Of a stretch of DNA of 64,000 nt, positions 53,725 through 63,353 are shown piece by piece. The notes under the pieces were generated by a model. The model searched no databases and was not told the DNA's origin. It worked only from the letters and a program-made list of their open reading frames with translations. Numbering within the stretch: the first letter of the stretch is position 1; the number at the start of each line of letters is the position of its first letter. The position numbers were made by a program, and so were the translations under genes. This DNA is from Flavobacteriales bacterium (GTDB taxonomy: Bacteria > Bacteroidota > Bacteroidia > Flavobacteriales_F > PHOS-HE28): NCBI GenBank assembly GCA_016788295.1, contig JAEUSY010000001.1, forward strand, positions 1 to 64,000. Reading direction: 5' to 3'.

Positions 53725-54873
53725 TCACTTCAACATGCCTTCGATCTCGGCCTTCATCTCTTCGTAGTCAGCGTCGTTGCGCGCATGCCGGTCCTGCACC
53801 TCCCGTGCCTTCAGCAAGCTGGCCCGTGCCGCACCAGGATCCCTGTCCATGAGCGCCTGCCCCAGCCACGCGTGGAAGTAATACTCGTTCGGATACAGCG
53901 CGATCGCCCGATGCAAAAGCGCCACCACGTGGTCCATGTATCCGCTCGACTCCAGGCGCGAAAGGAGTCCGTTCGCCTCCGCCAGGTCCCACGGAAGGGT
54001 GCCATCGAGAAAGCCCCAGGTGCCTTCCAGTTCCTTCACCAGTTGGTCCGGTGGCGGTGGGGCCTGCACCAGCTTGTATGCATCATCCACCGCAGCCAGC
54101 GTATCGCGCAGCGCATACGGTGCGAAGAGCGTGGCCAGTAGATCGGGGAAGGCGATGATCGGGAGTGCCGTATGACCCGCACTGGGATACTCGCGGAGCT
54201 GCAGACGTCCCTCGGTACGGGCAGGGGCAGCACTGCGCATGGCGGCGGTCAGATCGGCGTGGTGGCCTCCATCCTTCAAGCGCTCCGTGCCGCCCACCGC
54301 CACCAGTACACGCTCATCCTTCACCCGCTGCAAGCGGTCGGCGACCAGCGGCAGTGAGCGTTCTACCAAGTGCAGGGGCGAGAGCGCGATGACCGCATCG
54401 AAGGCCTCGGGCGCCGTCAGATAGGCATACAGCGCAAAGCTGGCCGTGAAGGAATGCCCCACCAGAACAGTGATATCGCCGGGGTTGTAGGGCTCCAGCA
54501 GCGGTGGAAGCTCTTCGGTCAGCAGCTCCAGCAAGGGCATCGCGGGTTGGTCGATGCTGTCCGGGGCGCTCTCAGCCACACGGTCACCATGCGGCACCGT
54601 GACCACAATGGCTTGCGGCACCTCGTGCGTGTACTGCAGGAAACGGATGTCGTTCAGCAGCGGATCGATGAACCATTCGTGCTGCCCATCGAGCAGGATG
54701 ATCACCGGCATGCGCACCTGGGCACTGGCATAGCGCTGGAACTCGGGCAGGTGAACGACCACCGAACGCTCCGCGCCGAACGCGGTGGAGTGGAACCGAA
54801 GGGTGTCGGTATGCTGTGCCCGGCCCGCGATGGGGCACAGGAGCAGGACAAGGAGCAAATGGGTGAAGGACAT
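53725..54873 (-). CDS. Secreted esterase-like alpha/beta hydrolase with C-terminal TPR-like region
   Basis: A 382-residue exported protein. The ATG at 54873 starts a signal peptide (SFTHLLLVLLLCPIAGRAQ) and has a -7 element (TAGATTTC) three bases upstream; the frame to 54903 is rejected. The putative-esterase (EstD/IroE-like) core has VIILLDGQHEWF and the nucleophile Ser141 in VLVGHSFTASFAL, with a late His in SAGHTALPI. The last 100 residues look like TPR helices (VALLHRAIALYPNEYYFHAWLGQALMDRDP). The substrate is unknown. Confidence 0.83.
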   Translation of the reverse strand: MSFTHLLLVLLLCPIAGRAQHTDTLRFHSTAFGAERSVVVHLPEFQRYASAQVRMPVIILLDGQHEWFIDPLLNDIRFLQYTHEVPQAIVVTVPHGDRVAESAPDSIDQPAMPLLELLTEELPPLLEPYNPGDITVLVGHSFTASFALYAYLTAPEAFDAVIALSPLHLVERSLPLVADRLQRVKDERVLVAVGGTERLKDGGHHADLTAAMRSAAPARTEGRLQLREYPSAGHTALPIIAFPDLLATLFAPYALRDTLAAVDDAYKLVQAPPPPDQLVKELEGTWGFLDGTLPWDLAEANGLLSRLESSGYMDHVVALLHRAIALYPNEYYFHAWLGQALMDRDPGAARASLLKAREVQDRHARNDADYEEMKAEIEGMLK

Positions 54874-54876
54874 GGC

Positions 54877-54884
54877 GAAATCTA
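54877..54884 (-). promoter_or_regulatory. -7 element (TAGATTTC) of the esterase gene
   Basis: One mismatch to TAnnTTTG on the minus strand, three bases before the start codon at 54873. Confidence 0.45.
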
Positions 54885-54933
54885 GTGCGCGTTCGTTCCC
54901 CATCGTGTAGGGGCTCGACGGTCGGTGGACCGA

Positions 54934-55677
54934 TCAGCCCTTGCTTCCGGTGCTCCGGCGTCCCAGGGCCTCGACCACGTCCTGCCTGCGCCGGTCGGAA
55001 ACGGGCACCTCCTGTCCATCACGCAGCAGCAGCGTGCCGCCGTCGCGGTGCAGGTACATCTTCACCTGCGCCATGTTCACCACGTGGGAAAGGTGTACGC
55101 GCATGAAGCCGAAGGCGGCCAGCTGCCCCTCGAACTCCTTCAGTGTGCGCGATGCCAGCACCCGCTCACCATCGGCCAGGTGGAAACGGGTGTAGTTGCC
55201 GTCGCTTTCGCAACGCACGATCTCGTCCGGCGCGAACACATGGAAGCCCACGGCCGTGGGCACCGTGATGCGGTCCAGCAGTGCGCGGCGCAGGTCCTTC
55301 ACCTCGTCCACGGACACCGCGCCTGCGGCCTTGGCGCGTTCCATGGCCTCCTGCAGATCGGCACGGACCACGGGTTTCAGCAGGTAGTGCAGGGCGCCCC
55401 GCTTGAAGGCCGTGACCGCATGGTGGTCGAAGGCCGTGATGAAGACCACGCGGGCGCTACGGTCAGCCAACTGGTCCAGGACGTCGAAGCCCGTGCCGTC
55501 GCCGAGCCAGATGTCCAGCAGCACCACATCGGGCTTTACGGCATCCAGCAGGCTGATGGCCTCTGCGACGCTGGCGGCCTCGCCCACCACCTCCATCTCC
55601 AGGGGTATGCCGGCGAGCGCTGCACGCAGGCTGGCCCGCGCAGGGGCCTCATCATCCACGATCACCAGGCGCAGCAT
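54934..55677 (-). CDS. LytTR-family response regulator
   Basis: A 247-residue regulator. The receiver domain has the acidic residues DDE at 8-10, phosphoacceptor Asp55 (DVVLLDIWLGDGTGFDVL) and the KPVV end. The LytTR DNA-binding domain follows (FAPDEIVRCESDGNYTRFHL ... RTLKEFEGQLAAFGFMRVHLSHVVNM ... LLLRDGQEVPVSDRRRQDVVEAL). It overlaps its kinase gene by 26 bases and so forms a classical LytS/LytR pair. The target genes cannot be told. Confidence 0.93.
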   Translation of the reverse strand: MLRLVIVDDEAPARASLRAALAGIPLEMEVVGEAASVAEAISLLDAVKPDVVLLDIWLGDGTGFDVLDQLADRSARVVFITAFDHHAVTAFKRGALHYLLKPVVRADLQEAMERAKAAGAVSVDEVKDLRRALLDRITVPTAVGFHVFAPDEIVRCESDGNYTRFHLADGERVLASRTLKEFEGQLAAFGFMRVHLSHVVNMAQVKMYLHRDGGTLLLRDGQEVPVSDRRRQDVVEALGRRSTGSKG

Positions 55678-57592
55678 GCTCGGTCAAGGTTTGTGGACGA
55701 AAGCGCAGGGTGACGGTGGTGCCACCGGCCGTGCCGTCCGGGTGAAAATGATCTTGGACCAGAACGGCATCGCCGCGCCTGGCATGGCGATCGAAGAGCA
55801 GGATGCGCTGGAGGACAAGGTCGATGCCCAAGGAGTGGCCACTGCGTCGCGAAGGTCTTGTGGCGGCGGCCATCCGTCCGATGCCGTTGTCTCGCACTTC
55901 GATGTGAAGCACGCTGCCGGCGAGGTCCACCAGCACGCTGAGGTGACCGCTGGTCGCGCCGCTCAACCCATGCTCCAGGGCGTTCTCCACCACGGGCTGG
56001 ATCAGCATCGGGGGCACCGCCAGGCGCTCGGTGCCCACGTAGGGCATCACCTTCACCTCCCATGTGAAACTGCCGGGCCTCCGGTTGGCGCTTATGCGCA
56101 GGTAGTGCTCCACCAGCTCGATCTCCTGGGCCAGGGGAATGGAACGTCGCCGGCTGGTCTCCAGCACCAGACGCAGGAATTTGGAGAGGTGCCCCACATG
56201 GTCATTCGCCGCTGCCGCATCACCGCCTGCATAGAGGCCGGGTATGGTGTTGATGGCATTGAAGAGGAAGTGCGGGTCCATCTGCAAACGCAGCGCCTGC
56301 TGCTCCAGATCGGCCTCGCGCTGCAGGGCCTGCGATCGGTTGCGCTGGATGATGGCCCAGCCCAACGCGACCAGCGTCAAGGCCAGCACACCGATGCCGA
56401 TGGCGATCCATTTCTGCCGCTCAGCTCGCAGGTTAGCGCGTTCCTTGTCCATCCGAAGGCGGTCGTTGTCACGCTCCTTCCGCTCCACGCCATAGCGCAC
56501 CAGCAGCTCGTTCATCTTGTCGTCCTTCTCACTGTCCAAGAGCGAGTCACGCAGCTCGTAATAGCGCTTCATGTGAAAGAGAGCGGCCTGTGCATCGCCG
56601 ACACCCTCACGCTGCCGGGCTATGGAAAGGTGGGCCTCCTTGATATCCTCCAGGGAATTGAAACGCCGGGCTACGATGAGGCTGCTGTCCATGAAGGGAG
56701 CGGCCTCCCTGAACCGGCCCTGACCGATCAGCACTTCGCCGATGCCGTACAGGGCATGTACCTCCGCATCGGTGTCACCCACCCTACGGGCTTCATCCAG
56801 GCTCAGTCCATAGTAAAACAGTGCACTGTCCGGCACCCCGCCCTGCTCAAAGGCCAGGCCCAGGTTGGAGTGCTGGACGTGCCGACCGATCCCGCTCTTC
56901 ACCCGGTCCAGCCATTGCAGGCTCTCGTGCAGCACGGCGATGGCCGTATCGTAGCGCTTCTGTTCTGTGAGCAGCACCGCCAGACCATTGAGGCTGCTTG
57001 CCAACGTGAGGCTGTCGCTCGTCCGCTTGAGCGTGATGCTCCGTTGCATGGTGGAGATGGACTCCGGCAGCCGGTCCATGTGCCAATAGAGCATGCTGAT
57101 GTTGTTCAGCACCCGGCTCTCGCCCTTTCGGTCACCCAAAGCCTCCTTGATGGCCAGTGCGGATAAGGCGGCGTTCAGGGCCTCCACGTATCGGCCGGTC
57201 TGCTCATGTGCGGTGCCCATGTTCAGCCACATGGTGCCGAGCAGGGCCGTGTCGCCCTTCGACTCCGCCAGCGCCATGCCCCTGTGGAAATAGCCCAGCG
57301 CACTGTCAGGTTCAGAGCGCCGAAGGTGTATCACACCGATCTGCGCCAGTGCGCTGGCATGCTGTTTCCATTGGGACGGCACACCCTGCGTGCGCGCCAG
57401 CACCGACCGGGCAAGTACGTTGGCCTCGTCCATCGCCCCGCGGTCCGCCAAGCGTTTGGCGCTGTCCAGCTCGGGCCTGAAGGTGAGGGTATCGAGCGAC
57501 AGACCCTCGCGTACAGGCTCCACACCCGACCCTGGGCTACAGGCGACCAGCACAATGGACATGGTCAGCAGGAACAAGGTCGAATGACGCAT
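55652..57592 (-). CDS. LytS-type sensor histidine kinase with TPR sensor region, lipoprotein signal
   Basis: A 646-residue kinase. The ATG at 57592 begins a lipoprotein-type signal (LFLLTMSIVLVACSPGS, Cys18); a -7-like element lies four bases upstream, and the frame to 57658 is rejected. About residues 50-340 are TPR repeats (ALGYFHRGMALAESKGDTALLGTMWLNMGTAHEQTGRY and following). A coiled-coil leads to one TM segment (WIAIGIGVLALTLVALGWAII) and the kinase domain with His441 in MDPHFLFNAINTI. The ATPase boxes are NALEHGL and DNGIG. The paired regulator overlaps its 3' end. Confidence 0.9.
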   Translation of the reverse strand: MRHSTLFLLTMSIVLVACSPGSGVEPVREGLSLDTLTFRPELDSAKRLADRGAMDEANVLARSVLARTQGVPSQWKQHASALAQIGVIHLRRSEPDSALGYFHRGMALAESKGDTALLGTMWLNMGTAHEQTGRYVEALNAALSALAIKEALGDRKGESRVLNNISMLYWHMDRLPESISTMQRSITLKRTSDSLTLASSLNGLAVLLTEQKRYDTAIAVLHESLQWLDRVKSGIGRHVQHSNLGLAFEQGGVPDSALFYYGLSLDEARRVGDTDAEVHALYGIGEVLIGQGRFREAAPFMDSSLIVARRFNSLEDIKEAHLSIARQREGVGDAQAALFHMKRYYELRDSLLDSEKDDKMNELLVRYGVERKERDNDRLRMDKERANLRAERQKWIAIGIGVLALTLVALGWAIIQRNRSQALQREADLEQQALRLQMDPHFLFNAINTIPGLYAGGDAAAANDHVGHLSKFLRLVLETSRRRSIPLAQEIELVEHYLRISANRRPGSFTWEVKVMPYVGTERLAVPPMLIQPVVENALEHGLSGATSGHLSVLVDLAGSVLHIEVRDNGIGRMAAATRPSRRSGHSLGIDLVLQRILLFDRHARRGDAVLVQDHFHPDGTAGGTTVTLRFRPQTLTEHAAPGDRG

Positions 57593-58033
57593 GCGGCAAA
57601 GATGGGTCAGGGGTGGGGTGTCGAACATCAGGCGAAAGCAACAAGGACCAGAAGACAACCCAGGGCCAGCACCAGCATGATGGTGAGCACGGTGGAGCGT
57701 CTACTGTGATGGATGGACCTTTGCATGGGAAGGGAGGCACACGCCATTGTCCGGATGGTAAAGGACCCGCTCTTCGCGGGAACCTCCTCAGGCCAATGAT
57801 CTCCTGTTGCCCGCGGATGAGCCAAGAGCACAGGCCAGCGATCTCGCGTAGCATTACATCATACGGATATTGGCCCTTCCGTTCATGTCCGGGTCCACGA
57901 GCGCGCACATGTCGGCATTGCATCCCTACCGAATAGATGATCAGTGTATTGTCGCTTCCGCTCATACGGCCCGGACCCTTCAGTGAAGTTGACCAAGGGG
58001 ATTGATGAGGTAGCGGGTATTTTTGTTCCCGAC
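57593..58033. other. Intergenic region between the TPR kinase and rpoN genes
   Basis: No convincing gene. It holds the kinase promoter element (CATCTTTG, minus strand, 57597-57604) and a GACCTTTG element on the + strand (57716-57723) followed by a small CCCGC/GCGGG hairpin near 57767-57781. A 32-residue hydrophobic frame (57628-57726, minus) lacks a recognisable start signal. The rpoN -7 element is at 58018-58025. Confidence 0.5.
58018..58025 (+). promoter_or_regulatory. -7 element (TATTTTTG) of rpoN
   Basis: An exact TAnnTTTG match, eight bases before the ATG at 58034. It rules out the longer frame that begins at 57944. Confidence 0.6.
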
Positions 58034-59497
58034 ATGCTCAAACAAGGCCTTTATCAGAAGCTCCAGCAGAAGCTCTCCCCGCAGCAGATCCAATTGATGA
58101 AGCTGCTGCAGGTGCCCACAGTGGAACTGGAGCAGCGCATCAAGCAGGAGATCGAGGAGAACCCGGCGCTGGAGGAGGGGGATGACCAGGTGGATGAGGA
58201 TGTGCCCACCGAGGAACAGGCCATTGCCGAAAGCTCCGAAATGGAGGGCAACGAGGAGAACGAGCGCGACGATTTCGACCTGAGCGACTACTTCCAGGAC
58301 GACGACACGCCGGACTACAAGCTGAGCGTGAAGAACACCGGTCCGGACGAAGAGGAGCGCGAGATGCCACTGGCCGGCGGCACCACGTTCCAAGACAACA
58401 TGCGGTCGCAACTGGGCCTGCGCGACATTGACGACCGAACCGAAATGCTCGCCGAGCACCTGATCGGCAACCTCGATGAGGACGGCTACCTGCGGCGCGA
58501 ACTGGACGCCATTGTGAACGACCTGGCCTTCACCCAGAATGTGCTGGCCACCAAGGCGGAGCTGGAGAAAGCACTGCACGAGGTGCAGGCGCTGGACCCC
58601 GCTGGTGTGGGTGCGCGCGACCTGCGTGAATGCCTGCTGTTGCAGGTGCGCCGACTTCCGCACAGCCTGGAGCAACGCATCGCTGAGGCCATCTTGGACA
58701 AGCACTTCGAGGCCTTCAGCAAGAAGCACTACGAGCGCATCCTTGACCGGCTCGAGATCGATGAGGAGGCCCTGAAAGGCGCCATTGAACTGATCGTGCG
58801 ACTGAACCCCAAGCCGGGGAACACCATGCGCGAAACGGATAAACCTGTCCAGGAGATCATTCCCGATTTCTCGGTGATGGCGATCGACGGTACGCTTGAG
58901 CTTTCGCTGAACAGCCGCAACGCACCCGAGCTGCGCGTGAGCCGTACGTACCGCGACATGATGCAGGAATACGCGCGCAACAAGAAGGACAAGGACGCCA
59001 AGGAGGCCCTGCAGTTCATCAAGCAGAAGCTGGACAACGCGAAGTGGTTCATCGATGCCATCAAGCAGCGGCAGCACACACTGCTCGTGACCATGGAGGC
59101 CATCATGGAGCACCAGCGCGACTTCTTCCTTACAGGCGACGAGACCAAGATGAAGCCGATGATCCTGAAGGACATCGCCGAGCGCGTGGGCCTCGACATC
59201 AGCACCGTGAGCCGCGTGGCCAACAGCAAGTACGTGCAGACCAACTATGGCACCTTCCTGCTGAAGTTCTTCTTCAGCGAAAGCCTGAGCACCGACAGTG
59301 GCGAAGAGGTGAGCACGCGCGAGGTGAAGAAGATCCTGAAGGACGCCATTGAGGCCGAGGACAAGCGCAAACCGCTGACGGACGATGAGCTTACCGCCCT
59401 GCTGAAGGAGAAGGGCTACAACATTGCCCGTCGCACCGTGGCCAAGTACCGCGAGCAATTGAACCTGCCCGTGGCGCGTTTACGGAAAGAGCTTTAG
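58034..59497 (+). CDS. rpoN: RNA polymerase sigma-54 factor
   Basis: Alternative sigma factor that needs enhancer-binding activators. It has 487 residues from the ATG at 58034 (MLKQGLYQKLQQKLSPQQIQLMKLLQ), which is the Gln-rich region I. An acidic region II follows (EEGDDQVDEDVPTEEQ), then the core-binding and HTH domains. The RpoN box ARRTVAKYR lies near residue 464, close to the C-terminus, and contacts the -24 element. The usual length and all regions are present. No sigma-54 activator gene is in view. Confidence 0.96.
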   Translation: MLKQGLYQKLQQKLSPQQIQLMKLLQVPTVELEQRIKQEIEENPALEEGDDQVDEDVPTEEQAIAESSEMEGNEENERDDFDLSDYFQDDDTPDYKLSVKNTGPDEEEREMPLAGGTTFQDNMRSQLGLRDIDDRTEMLAEHLIGNLDEDGYLRRELDAIVNDLAFTQNVLATKAELEKALHEVQALDPAGVGARDLRECLLLQVRRLPHSLEQRIAEAILDKHFEAFSKKHYERILDRLEIDEEALKGAIELIVRLNPKPGNTMRETDKPVQEIIPDFSVMAIDGTLELSLNSRNAPELRVSRTYRDMMQEYARNKKDKDAKEALQFIKQKLDNAKWFIDAIKQRQHTLLVTMEAIMEHQRDFFLTGDETKMKPMILKDIAERVGLDISTVSRVANSKYVQTNYGTFLLKFFFSESLSTDSGEEVSTREVKKILKDAIEAEDKRKPLTDDELTALLKEKGYNIARRTVAKYREQLNLPVARLRKEL

Positions 59498-59519
59498 CCG
59501 TTCAACGCTTCACCTGCGC

Positions 59520-60143
59520 GTGTACTCCGTGGCCCGCTTCCTCTCCATTGTGCTGCATCCGTTGCTGATGCCCACGTACACGCTTTGGCTTGCCCTGCAT
59601 GTGGACCCGCGGTTGGGCTACTTCCTCGGGGAACAAGGCATGCTCGTTCTGCTGGGCATGGTGGCGCTGATGACGGTGGCCTTCCCACTGACCAGCACAT
59701 TGCTGCTGCTGCGCGCCGGGTTGATCAACAGTCTGGAAATGCCGACCCGCAGCGAGCGCATTGCGCCCTATGCGATGTCGTTGCTCTACTATGGCATGAC
59801 GTGGTACCTGCTCTCGCGCACGCCGCTACATCCGGCCGCTGTGCTGCTGGTTCCAGGCGCATTGATCGCGCTGCTGTTCACCACGCTGATCACCCTGCGC
59901 TGGAAGATCAGTGCGCACATGGTAGGCATGGGCGGAAGCCTTGGCGCACTGGCGGCGCTGGGCTACATTCACCGCTGTGCAGTGCTCGAACCGATGAGCG
60001 TGCTGATCGTGCTGGCGGGTGCATTGGGTACGGCGCGCCTGCTCACCAGCGACCACACACCAGCGCAAGTGTACGCCGGCACCGCGCTCGGGTTCGTCAG
60101 TGTGTTCGCCACGCTCTTGCTACGGCCCTCTTTGCCGTTCTGA
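59520..60143 (+). CDS. Integral membrane protein, degenerate PAP2-phosphatase-like
   Basis: A 207-residue protein with about six hydrophobic segments, starting with a GTG 22 bases after rpoN. The end (TSDHTPAQVYAGTALGFVSVF) resembles the third motif of membrane PAP2 phosphatases (SR-x-H-x-x-x-D-x-x-x-G), and ISAHMVGMGGSLGAL resembles the PSGH region, but the catalytic residues are not all present. It may be an inactive relative or a family member with another role. It could be co-transcribed with rpoN. Confidence 0.65.
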   Translation: MYSVARFLSIVLHPLLMPTYTLWLALHVDPRLGYFLGEQGMLVLLGMVALMTVAFPLTSTLLLLRAGLINSLEMPTRSERIAPYAMSLLYYGMTWYLLSRTPLHPAAVLLVPGALIALLFTTLITLRWKISAHMVGMGGSLGALAALGYIHRCAVLEPMSVLIVLAGALGTARLLTSDHTPAQVYAGTALGFVSVFATLLLRPSLPF

Positions 60144-60173
60144 CGGAACACAGCAACTTCGCAGGAGCTGAAC

Positions 60174-61721
60174 ATGCGCCGCACGCTTCAACTCCTGCTG
60201 ATCCTGCTCGGTACGTTGCCATGCTTGGGGCAGGACACCGTGCAATACTTCTGGAGCGGCGCCCTCACTTCAACCAGCATCCACATACGGGCACGTGTGA
60301 GCGCATCCAACGCGAACGTGCGCGTGATGGCCTGCGCCCTCCCCTGCGACCAGCCGCCGATCTGGTCGTCTGTGATAAGCCCCTTGGACGTGCACGACCG
60401 TGTTGCCCCTCTGGTGCTCGAAGGGCTTGAGCCGGGCACCCCGTATCAGTACCGCTTCGAGGTGAACGGAACACTCGACAACTCACCACAGCACACGGGA
60501 TACTTCCGCACGCCTCCAACTGGGCCTGCCTCCTTCTCCTTCGTGGTGGGCTCGTGCAATGGCTCCGGCGCGCACCCTGTTTGGCAGTCCATGCGCGCAC
60601 GCGATCCGCTCTTCTTCCTGAGCACCGGCGACCTGCACTACAACGATCCGAACAGCGAGGACGTGGAGATACACCGCGCACCCTATCGCGATGCCGTGCT
60701 CTCGCCCACGCCCATGACCGCGCTGCTGCACGAAGCACCGATCGCCTACGTATGGGACGACCACGACTTCTGTGGGAACACTTCCGACGGTAGCGCCATC
60801 GGCAGGTCGAACGCTGCACAGGCCTACCGCGAATACATGCCGCATTACGCGCTCCCGGACAGCGTGTCCATCGACCAATCGTTCACCATTGGTCGCGTCC
60901 ACTTCGTCCTGAGCGACCTGCGGAGCAACAAGAGCCTGGGCGCCATGATGAGCCCTGCACAACACGACTGGCTGCTGAACGAGCTGCTCTATGCCAAGGC
61001 CAATGCACTGGTGGCCTGCTGGGTAACACCGCTCACCTGGAACAGCATCGCTTGGGAAGAGAACTGGGGCTGCCAGCCCTTCGAGCGCAACATGCTCGCC
61101 GATGCACTGCGCGACCTTGGCATCGCGGACCTCTTCATACTCGCGGGCGATGCGCACATGCTGGCGATCGACGATGGCACCAACGGGGATTTCAGTACGG
61201 GCATGAACAACCCTGCGCGCTACCCGATCTTCCAGGCCGCTGCCATCAACCGTTCGGGTTCGTACAAGGGCGGAACCTTCAACCAAGGTGGCGTCTTCCC
61301 GAATCCCGATGGTTACAGGGGGCAGTTCGGTGAAGTGATGGTGGACGATGATGGCGAGCAGGTCTGCATCACCTTCAACGGATGGCGCACAGACAGCATG
61401 AGCGCGGCCATTTCACTGGTGAACACCTACACCTTCTGTCGCGCACCCGGGTCAACCTCCAGCGCGAACACGGCCCCCAATGACCGAACACAAGCCACTG
61501 CGCTGGTGGATGAACATGGCCTACAACTTCGTTGGCCGGGCGCAGCGGGACCAGGCACCATCAGGCTCTACGACAACGTTGGGCACCTGCTGTATGAACA
61601 CCGCGTGATGTGGCTGGATGGACGCGCCGAATTGCCGATGACCGACCTTCCAAACGGACCGCTCATTGTGCGCATGACCCATGCCGAAGGTGCGACAACC
61701 GTGCGGATCATTGCGCGATGA
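60174..61721 (+). CDS. Secreted PhoD-like phosphatase with C-terminal sorting-type domain
   Basis: A 515-residue exported metallophosphatase. It has a signal peptide (RTLQLLLILLGTLPCLGQ) and an N-terminal Fn3-like domain (VLEGLEPGTPYQYRFEVNG). The catalytic metal motifs of the PhoD type are FVVGSCNGSG, STGDLHYND, YVWDDHDFCGN and ILAGDAHMLAID. The last 70 residues (GTIRLYDNVGHLLYEHRVMWLDGRAELPMTDLPNGPLIVRM) read like a T9SS type A sorting domain without the usual YPNP start. It probably releases phosphate or acts on phosphodiesters outside the cell. It is followed closely by the fucosidase gene. Confidence 0.88.
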   Translation: MRRTLQLLLILLGTLPCLGQDTVQYFWSGALTSTSIHIRARVSASNANVRVMACALPCDQPPIWSSVISPLDVHDRVAPLVLEGLEPGTPYQYRFEVNGTLDNSPQHTGYFRTPPTGPASFSFVVGSCNGSGAHPVWQSMRARDPLFFLSTGDLHYNDPNSEDVEIHRAPYRDAVLSPTPMTALLHEAPIAYVWDDHDFCGNTSDGSAIGRSNAAQAYREYMPHYALPDSVSIDQSFTIGRVHFVLSDLRSNKSLGAMMSPAQHDWLLNELLYAKANALVACWVTPLTWNSIAWEENWGCQPFERNMLADALRDLGIADLFILAGDAHMLAIDDGTNGDFSTGMNNPARYPIFQAAAINRSGSYKGGTFNQGGVFPNPDGYRGQFGEVMVDDDGEQVCITFNGWRTDSMSAAISLVNTYTFCRAPGSTSSANTAPNDRTQATALVDEHGLQLRWPGAAGPGTIRLYDNVGHLLYEHRVMWLDGRAELPMTDLPNGPLIVRMTHAEGATTVRIIAR

Positions 61722-61731
61722 GCCCATTAGT

Positions 61732-61739
61732 TATCTTGA
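61732..61739 (+). promoter_or_regulatory. -7-like element (TATCTTGA) of the fucosidase gene
   Basis: It ends five bases before the ATG at 61745. Confidence 0.4.
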
Positions 61740-61744
61740 TCCGT

Positions 61745-63190
61745 ATGCTGCGCCACACAACAGTACTCTGCCTCTTCCTTATTTCCACGTTGGCCATTGC
61801 CCAAGCCCCCTATGTGGCCCCCACCGACACAGCCGTGGCCTCCAAGCTGGAACGGTGGAAGGACCTCAAGTTCGGCCTGCTGATGCACTGGGGCCCCTAC
61901 AGCCAATGGGGCGTGGTGGAGAGCTGGAGCATCTGCCCGGAGGATGAGGACTGGTGCAAGCGCAGGCCCGAGCACGGCGCCACCTACAACGAGTACGTGA
62001 AGAACTACGAGGCGCTCCAGACCACCTTCAACCCGGTGAAGTTCGACCCGGACAAATGGGCGAAGGCTGCGAAGGATGCCGGCATGAAGTACGTGGTCTT
62101 CACCACCAAACACCACGACGGCTTCTGCATGTTCGACACGAAAACCACGGACTACAGGATCACCTCGCCGCAGACGCCCTTCCACAACAGTCCCCGCGCC
62201 AACGTCACCAAGGAGATCTTCACCGCCTTCCGCACCCAAGGCCTGTGGACCGGCGCCTACTTCAGCAAGCCCGATTGGCACAGCCCCGACTACTGGTGGC
62301 CTTACTTCCCGCCGAAGGACCGCAGCGTGAACTACCTGCCCACCAAACATCCCGAGCGCTGGCAGGCCTTCAAGGACCACACCTACGCGCAGATCGAAGA
62401 ACTGATGACCGGCTACGGTCCGGTGGACATCCTCTGGCTCGATGGCGGATGGGTGCGTCCGCTGAGCACCATCGACACGAGCGTGAGCTGGCAGAAGGCC
62501 ATCACCATCGAACAGGACATCGACATGCCGCGCATCGCTACGATGGCCCGGAAGCACCAGCCCGGCCTGCTCGTGGTGGACCGCACCGTGGGCGGTGAAT
62601 ACGAGAACTACGTGACACCTGAAGGCCATGTGCCCGATGCGGACCTCGGCGTGCCCTGGGAGACCTGCATGCCCATGGGCACGAGCTGGAGCTGGGTACC
62701 CAACGAGCAATACAAGACCACCGACGAGATCATCCGCACGCTGGTGAGCGTGGTGACGCGCGGGGGAAGCCTGCTGCTGAACGTGGCGCCGGGGCCGGAT
62801 GGGCAGCTGGACTCAACGGCCTATGTGCGCCTGAAGGAAGTGGGTGAATGGCTGAAGGTGAACGGGGAGGCGGTGTATGGGACGAGGGCATCCAAGTACA
62901 ACGCTCCTGCAGCTTCGCTGGGGGCATCGGAGAGCTCGAAGACCACGAAAGGTGGAAAAGAGCAGCACTTCATGTACATCTTCCTGGATGGTTCGGCCAC
63001 AGAGATCCGCATGGACATGCACGCGCTACGAGGAAAGACCGAGGTGAAGTTGCTGGGCTCCACAAGCCCACTGAAGGTTCAGAAGACCGTGGATACTGGT
63101 GTGGTCCAGATACCTGCTGACCCAGGATCGGCACGTGTACGTGTGCTGCGCATAAGTGCACGACTACCGATCGGTATGAAGAAGCTGTGA
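61745..63190 (+). CDS. Secreted alpha-L-fucosidase (GH29)
   Basis: A 481-residue glycoside hydrolase that removes alpha-linked fucose. The ATG at 61745 starts a signal peptide (LRHTTVLCLFLISTLAIAQA); earlier in-frame ATGs at 61610 and 61718 would place a polar stretch before it or lie within the previous gene. Family marks are DLKFGLLMHWGPYSQWG, TTKHHDGFCMFDTKTTDY and the nucleophile Asp233 in VDILWLDGGW. The C-terminal beta domain is shorter than in some members. No other glycoside hydrolase or SusC/D pair is nearby, so it is not part of a typical polysaccharide-utilisation locus. Confidence 0.93.
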   Translation: MLRHTTVLCLFLISTLAIAQAPYVAPTDTAVASKLERWKDLKFGLLMHWGPYSQWGVVESWSICPEDEDWCKRRPEHGATYNEYVKNYEALQTTFNPVKFDPDKWAKAAKDAGMKYVVFTTKHHDGFCMFDTKTTDYRITSPQTPFHNSPRANVTKEIFTAFRTQGLWTGAYFSKPDWHSPDYWWPYFPPKDRSVNYLPTKHPERWQAFKDHTYAQIEELMTGYGPVDILWLDGGWVRPLSTIDTSVSWQKAITIEQDIDMPRIATMARKHQPGLLVVDRTVGGEYENYVTPEGHVPDADLGVPWETCMPMGTSWSWVPNEQYKTTDEIIRTLVSVVTRGGSLLLNVAPGPDGQLDSTAYVRLKEVGEWLKVNGEAVYGTRASKYNAPAASLGASESSKTTKGGKEQHFMYIFLDGSATEIRMDMHALRGKTEVKLLGSTSPLKVQKTVDTGVVQIPADPGSARVRVLRISARLPIGMKKL

Positions 63191-63353
63191 TCTCACTCCT
63201 TCAGGGGTCTTCGCCTCGGGATCCTGAGGCCGGTAAGTAGCCATCCTTATCCGAACGCCATTCTCTCGGCGCCTTCGACAAGCCCTTGTTTGACCCATTT
63301 AGGACGATCAGGACCTGGTCAATATGCCATCGCTCCACTGTACCTTCGCCATC
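63191..63353. other. Intergenic region before the toxin-antitoxin pair
   Basis: No gene is seen. The TACCTTCG -7 element at 63341-63348 ends five bases before the antitoxin ATG. Confidence 0.5.

Noticed and set aside
57255-57270. CCCTTCGACTCCGC stretch similar to the sufD/sufE repeat
   Set aside because: It matches only part of the core and encodes a normal TPR segment (LAESKGD) on the minus strand, so it is probably coincidence.
57628-57726. 32-residue hydrophobic minus-strand frame before rpoN
   Set aside because: A possible small membrane peptide, but there is no ribosome-binding or -7 signal, and chance frames of this length are common.
57980-59458. 492-residue open frame on the minus strand opposite rpoN
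   Set aside because: It is an antisense shadow created by the high-GC codon use of rpoN. The translation has repetitive Leu/Val/His/Gln stretches, no domain and no start signal.
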